Positions 59,285 through 64,000 of a stretch of DNA of 64,000 nucleotides are shown here, in pieces (positions within the stretch are counted from its first letter, which is position 1; each line of letters starts with the position of its first letter). This DNA comes from Tipula vernalis. Taxonomy: Eukaryota; Arthropoda; Insecta; Diptera; Tipulidae. Both the position numbers and the translations under genes were made by a program. Location: positions 187,907,561-187,971,560 of the forward strand of contig OY282560.1 of NCBI GenBank assembly GCA_958295665.1, written 5' to 3'. The notes beneath the pieces were generated by a model. It worked only from the letters and a program-made list of their open reading frames with translations, did not search any database and had not been told where the DNA came from.

Positions 59285-60048
59285 GTGACGTCTGTTAATA
59301 TGGTTTGGGACGAAAGCGACGGAGGGGCGAAACCCAAAATAGTTGAAACGACGAATGTTTACAAAGTGTCAATAAAGTACGCACATTTCAACAGTGACGA
59401 TCCAGAAATTTGGTTCACTCAATTGGAGGCACAGTTCGAAATTGGTGGTATTTCGATCGATGCTACTAAGTATGGACACCTTATCGCAGCACTCGACCCT
59501 CAAACAGTTAAATGCATACGTGATCAAATTCTTACACCGCCAAAGGACGATAAGTACGAAATTTAAAAAAAAATAATAATCGAGCGCCTATCCAAATCGG
59601 CAAAAATCAAACTGGATCGATTGTTATCTAGACTGCAACTCGGCGACAAAAAACCATCCCAACTTTTGAGAGAGAGTTGGAAGCCTGGTCTATAAATCAA
59701 GTAACCGAACCAGTTTTAAGAAACTTATGGTTGCAGCGCCTACCAACACCTACACAGGAAATTTTATCGTGTATGGACGACGCAAATTTGGAAAAACTTG
59801 CAAAAACAGCACACAAAATAGTTGACGTGCAAAAACCAGCTGGCATTTATAACCTTAATGCGCCAAAAGGCGACAACAGAACAGTACCAAACAGTTTAGC
59901 AGCTCAGATCAACGAGTTATCACAACGGGTGGAAGAACTATTCGGTCGATTCGAAATGTCTAAAGACAAAATATATCGCGGCCGCTCTCAAAACCCTAAC
60001 TCTACGAATACTTCACGTCAACGCAGTAATTCACGATCGAGCGAGTGA
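59285..60048 (+). pseudogene. Gypsy element 2 gag
   Basis: YAHFNSDDPEIWFTQLEAQF and TKYGHLIAALDPQTV mark the capsid-like region of the Ty3/gypsy group. After an in-frame stop (59564-59566) and a shift near 59670 the frame continues VTEPVLRNLWLQRLPTPTQE. Ends in an Arg/Ser-rich tail. No zinc knuckle evident. Confidence 0.85.
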
Positions 60049-60156
60049 GTAGCCAAACACCCAAACTGCTGCAAAAAAATGTGCAAAACCATGCCATTTT
60101 AACGATTTTAACCCATCGTCAACAAATTCAAAAAACTAACTGGCACCGCGCTACAT

Positions 60157-60438
60157 GTGGCAAGCGGCGGTAGCCAAACACCAAAAAGCCGTCTAATCGT
60201 AGTCGATTATCAAAATAAGTTACAATTCCTAATCGACACAGGCGCTGAAGTCTCTGTCATACCACCAACAAATTCGGAAACGTCGAACCCGTTCACGTTT
60301 AAATTATTCGCAGCAAAATCTACAGCCATCGATACATACGGTTGTAAAAATCTCACACTCAATATACATAGGTCTGCGCAGGCCACTGACATGGCAGTTC
60401 ATCCTGGCGAAGGTCGATCGATGCATTCTTGGCGCTGA
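60157..60438 (+). pseudogene. Gypsy element 2 protease
   Basis: QFLIDTGAEVSVIPP is the catalytic DTG motif. The frame degenerates after GCKNLTLNIHR, and the protease-RT junction appears deleted. Confidence 0.85.
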
Positions 60439-60499
60439 TTTTTTGTCTGTTTGAAACGTGGTTAGTGCAAGGGGTATGCCGACCCTCCAAGAGCAATTG

Positions 60500-61665
60500 G
60501 GCGAACCCACTATAGAACCTTAAATGCGATAACAAAACCCGACCGTTACCCGATTCCCTTCGTGACCGATTTCACACACCAACTCGAGTCATGTAGAGTG
60601 TTCTCAAAAATCGATCTCATCCGAGCCTACCACCAGGTACCTATATCGGTGAACGAGACATCGAAAAAACGGCAATCATCACTCCTTTTGGATTGTTTGA
60701 ATTTCCCCGAATGACATTTGGGTTACGTAACGCGGCTCAAACGTTCCAACGATTGGGTACACTCAATATTTCGAGACTTGCCATTCGTGTTTCCGTACAT
60801 CGACGATCTGCTTATCGCATCACGAAACACGGAGGAACACCTCAAACACGTGCGTATGGTCTTACAACGTCTAAGTGACGCGGGATTGGTAATTAACCTT
60901 AACAAGTACGAATTCGCAAAGAACGAAATATCTTTTCTCGGATTTCACATCACCACAAACGGCATGGGACCGGATAAGCATAGAGTAGAAGCAATCCAAA
61001 ATTTTCCTCGACCAACTACGACTGATGACATTCTTCGATTTTTAGGAATGGTAAATTATTACCGAATTTTTCTACCAAAGGCAGCACACGACCAGGCGAT
61101 ATTATATGAATTCATAAAAGGACGTAAGAAGAAGGATAAATCACCAATAAACTGGACCGACGAATCCACCGAAGCGTTCGAAACATGCAAGGCGAAGCTT
61201 GCAAACTGTGCTCAACTGGCATATCGCATTCCAAAAGCCAAATTCGCTATTTTTGTCGACGCATCAAATACGGCAGTAGGAGCGGCAGTAGGAGCGGTAC
61301 TACAGCAATATTCACAAAAAGGGTGGCAACCACTTTTCTTTTATTCCCGAAAATTAAGCAATACCGAAACCCGTTACAGCACATATGACTGGGAGCTTTT
61401 AGCCGCTTACTCGGCTATCAAACACTTTAAAAATTTTGTTGAAGGTCGAGAATTTACCCTATTTTCCGACCACAAGCCATTGACATACGCATTACACCAA
61501 AAACTCGATAAAGCCTTACCCAGACAACGCCGTCACTTGTATTATAGCACAGTATACAGCAGATATACGGCAAATTGTGGGAGACAACAATGTCGTCGCG
61601 GATACACTTTCCCGGATCGATCAAGTGAACACAGGAAGTACAATCGACTATGCATTAATTGTTGA
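60500..61665 (+). pseudogene. Gypsy element 2 reverse transcriptase and RNase H
   Basis: The RT begins in broken frames (FSKIDLIRAY, ITPFGLFEFPRMTFGLRNAA at about 60600-60745). A 315-codon open frame from 60718 has the catalytic FPYIDDLLIAS and NEISFLGFHITTNGM, and then RNase H: IFVDASNTAVGAAVGAVLQQ, YSTYDWELLAAYSAIKHF, LFSDHKPLTYAL. A small tandem repeat duplicates GSRSG-encoding codons at about 61275-61290. Frameshift near 61550 into NNVVADTLSRID. Confidence 0.9.
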
Positions 61666-62869
61666 TGAACAGTCTAAAGATCTAGAACTCGCAAAACTGG
61701 TAGAAACAAACGAGTCATTGACATTCGAAAAATTCCCAGTTTTTGGAACCAATAAAGAAATTCTATGCGACATATCAACTGGTACACAACGCCCATTTAT
61801 TCCTAAGGCATTTCGACGACAAATTTACGAATCGTTCCACAACGCCTCTCACCCCGCTATTCGCGCCACAGCGAGACAAATCCGAAAAAAATTTGTGTGG
61901 CCAGCTATGAACCAAGAAATACGCTCTTAGGTCAAACACTGTGCACGTTGCCAAAAGTGCAAAATAACAAAGCACGTCAAAAGTAAGACTGGAACTTATG
62001 AACTGACCAGCAAACGATTCGATGAACTTCACACCGACATCGTCGGACCTTTACAACCGTCCGAAGGTAACTTATATTGTTTAACAATGATCGATCGCTG
62101 TACACGCTGGCCAGAAGCCACTCCAATCCCGAATATTAAAGCTGAAACCATAGCTGATGCCTTGATCAAAACATGGATCAGCCGATTCGGAGTACCAACT
62201 AGCATCGTAACCGATAGAGGCGCACAATTCGAAGCAACGTTATTCGACGAACTCTCAAAATCACTTGGATTCCTACGCAAGCGAGCCACCGCTTACAATC
62301 CAGCTTGCAATGGGATGTTAGAACGATGGCACCGCAGTTTTAAAGCCGCAATAATGTGCGTCGGTGAAAAACAATGGATAAAGTCGTTACCGCTAATACT
62401 ACTTGGTCTGAGAACGTCGTTCCGAGACGATTTTCAAAGTACGTCAGCTGAACTCGTTTATGGAGAACATATACGACTACCAGCGGATGTCATTCAACCC
62501 AGCAAAAATATCCATCAGTCCGAATTCGTCATACAGTTGCGCAACTAATTCAAAGACATTCAACCTTTGTCGACTTCACGACATTCGAAAGAACAAATCT
62601 TCGTATTCAAAGAACTACCAACATGCGAATTCGTTTTGGTCCGAACTGACGCGGTTCGTCAATCATTACAACCTCCATACGAGGGACCATACCCGGTAAT
62701 CAAACGCAACGAAAAATATTTCACGCTACTAATTAAAGGTATCGAATCAACGGTTTCAATAAATCGGCTTAAACCCTGTTTCATCGAAGCACTACAACTT
62801 GATCAACCAGCAGATGAATCGATCGAAATACCAAACAAACGCAGAGCCCTACACATACCGGAGAAGTAA
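61577..62869 (+). pseudogene. Gypsy element 2 integrase
   Basis: One frame with two in-frame stops (61928-61930 and 62546-62548). HHCC: SHPAIRATARQIRKKFVWPA and CARCQKCKI. Catalytic triad visible: ELHTDIVGPL, IVTDRGAQFE and CNGMLERWH. The C-terminal domain has YEGPYPVIKRNEKYFTL and ends IPNKRRALHIPEK. All three acidic residues are kept; only the stops disable it. Confidence 0.9.
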
Positions 62870-63008
62870 GCAAACCAGCTCAGAAAAGAGTAACTTTCCA
62901 TAACAATCTCACTGAACAACCTAAATCAAGAGGGGGTCGCAACATGAACAAGCCAGCTCGCTTTCGATAGCTTTTTATCGTTCACTGCGTTCACTGGGGG
63001 TAGGATAG

Positions 63009-63288
63009 TGTGGCGGCACCAATAACGTCCACGGTACGCTCCGCCATATAACTTGCGGTTCACTGGGCGAATATATTGACGTCACCAAAATGGTACTCAC
63101 TAATTCGACCCCTGAATAAAAAGAGGTTAATAGGATGGCGAACAAGTAACACCGCATTTTTATGTGTTCTAATTTTATAATTTATTTCTGTAAATGCAAC
63201 ATTTTAATAAAGTGAATTTTCAATCGTTATAAGTATTGTAACGTAAATATAAACCATCGTATTTATTATTAGTGTGGGAGTAGCAACA
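63009..63288 (+). repeat. Gypsy element 2, 3' LTR
   Basis: TGTGGCGGCACC...GAGTAGCAACA, 280 bp. Preceded by a G-rich tract CTGGGGGTAGGATAG. Carries an extra AAAAGAGGTTAATAGGATGG-type block compared with the 5' LTR. Confidence 0.92.
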
Positions 63289-63289
63289 T

Positions 63290-63558
63290 TGTTAGATATT
63301 CATATTATTAGTATTGCCATACATATGTATTATGTTCATATTATATGGACAACCCTAGAATTACTTGTAAAAACGTCACTTCAGAGTTGTGCATTGTAAT
63401 ACATGGTAGCATATAAAACGTTATCTATATTTAATGAATAAATAAATTATATAGAATATAATTGGTATACTTAGTTAATTAATTCTTCCGTCCGCATTTC
63501 ATACGAACTTATCTACGTGTGCATTACAAGAAACACGGATTTAAAATAATTACGGGCA
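63290..63558 (+). repeat. Probable 5' LTR of a third gypsy element
   Basis: Begins TGTTAGATATTC directly after the previous LTR and contains an AATAAATAAA. It is followed by a primer-site-like TGGCGACGAGG at 63565-63575. The 3' border is approximate because no second LTR is in the window. Confidence 0.6.
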
Positions 63559-63600
63559 TAATAGTGGCGACGAGGATTTGAGGTTAAGAAAAATCTCGAA

Positions 63601-64000
63601 ATGTCGGACAACGAAGATGATGCTGGAAAAATTGATGTGGTGGCATTACTACAGCTGCTAAAAAAATGCACATCAAAAACAAATCAAGTACCCCAAATTT
63701 GCAGTTTAATGCATACAACGAAGACGAAGAAAATTTTCCAAGTTACATGGAAATGTTAGAAAATTATTTAGCCATGCGGGATATTACAGATTCTACAAAA
63801 AAAGTACAAGTTTTAATAAATTGCATTGGTCCTAAATATTATCAATTGCTTACTAGTTTAACCGCACCTGATGCCCCAAATACAAAAAAATACGAGGAAT
63901 TAGTAAAAATTTCAAAAACTCATCTTAGTCCAGTTCCAAATGAAATTACGTAACAACATAAATTTCTACTACGAAAACAAAACGAAGGTGAATCTACAGC
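63601..64000 (+). pseudogene. Gag start of the third gypsy element, partial at right edge
   Basis: ATG at 63601 opens SDNEDDAGKIDVVALLQLL. The gag-like core (FPSYMEMLENYLAMRDI, KKVQVLINCIGPKYYQLLTS, YEELVKISKTHLSP) is in a different frame from 63666. The shift coincides with a run of seven A at 63658-63664, either a mutation or an assembly error. A TAA stop follows at 63951. The element continues beyond the window. Confidence 0.75.

Larger units (their letters stand above)
37195..63288 (+). mobile_element. Gypsy element 2 (Ty3/gypsy), split by gypsy element 1
   Basis: LTRs at 37195-37453 and 63009-63288, leader 37454-37624, then an insertion of 21.2 kb, leader again from 58814, gag-pol 59285-62869 and a purine-rich tract before the 3' LTR. 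The two LTRs differ at about six positions over about 245 aligned bases plus one indel block of about 20 bp near 37308/63120. Every coding part has stops or shifts, so it is inactive. Flanking 4-bp repeats do not match (GATC versus TTGT). Confidence 0.9.

Overview
The window reads as a stretch of insect nuclear genome, most likely a dipteran. It is AT-rich, with short spliced genes (introns of roughly 60-200 bp), an insect-type kynurenine 3-monooxygenase (cinnabar) and the usual fly set of mobile elements: mariner, I-like and Jockey-like LINEs, BEL/Pao, Ty3/gypsy, Penelope and many palindromic MITEs. The species cannot be fixed from the sequence alone.

Host genes occupy only a small part. RpL8 (+, 3419-4261) faces a small two-exon THAP-domain gene (-, 4386-5057) tail to tail. 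A single-coding-exon Ndfip homologue (NEDD4 family-interacting protein) lies at 14507-15127. Kynurenine 3-monooxygenase (+, four coding exons, 23533-25128) faces a DGAT2/MOGAT acyltransferase (-, three coding exons, 25177-26458); their stop codons are only 48 bp apart and their poly(A) signals interlock. Between 35.28 and 35.89 kb are two partial host-like pieces, a C2H2 zinc-finger fragment and a NOP16-like fragment, sitting between MITEs.

The left half holds older, broken elements. An I-like LINE tail (480-1533) is split by a foldback element, which is itself split by a complete tRNA-type SINE with a 14-bp target duplication. Also present are a mariner relic (8534-9307), a longer I-like LINE on the minus strand (9540-12190), a 294-bp-arm palindrome (13269-13887), a Harbinger relic (16063-16810) and a BEL/Pao element (16795-22060, minus) interrupted by a Jockey-like LINE.

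The right half (about 36.8-63.3 kb) is a deep nest of transposons that can be dissected from termini and target duplications. Gypsy element 2 (37195-63288) contains gypsy element 1 (37625-58809, 4-bp TSD CTAA). Element 1 contains a 4.4-kb non-coding TA-flanked element inside gag, a MITE and a LINE tail in the leader, and in its 3' LTR a Harbinger-type MITE (TSD TTA) and a 9.03-kb Penelope insertion (49719-58748, 11-bp TSD). The Penelope copy carries two copies of an unfamiliar DNA transposon (50087-53333 and 55948-58534) with 24-bp TIRs, subterminal inverted repeats and 7-bp target duplications. One of these copies carries a further 954-bp insertion. LTR divergence judged by eye is larger for the outer gypsy than for the inner one, as the nesting predicts. 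A third gypsy element starts at about 63290 and runs off the right edge.

The best candidate for something undescribed is the 7-bp-TSD transposon: its two copies share conserved but broken reading frames that I cannot assign to any transposase family.
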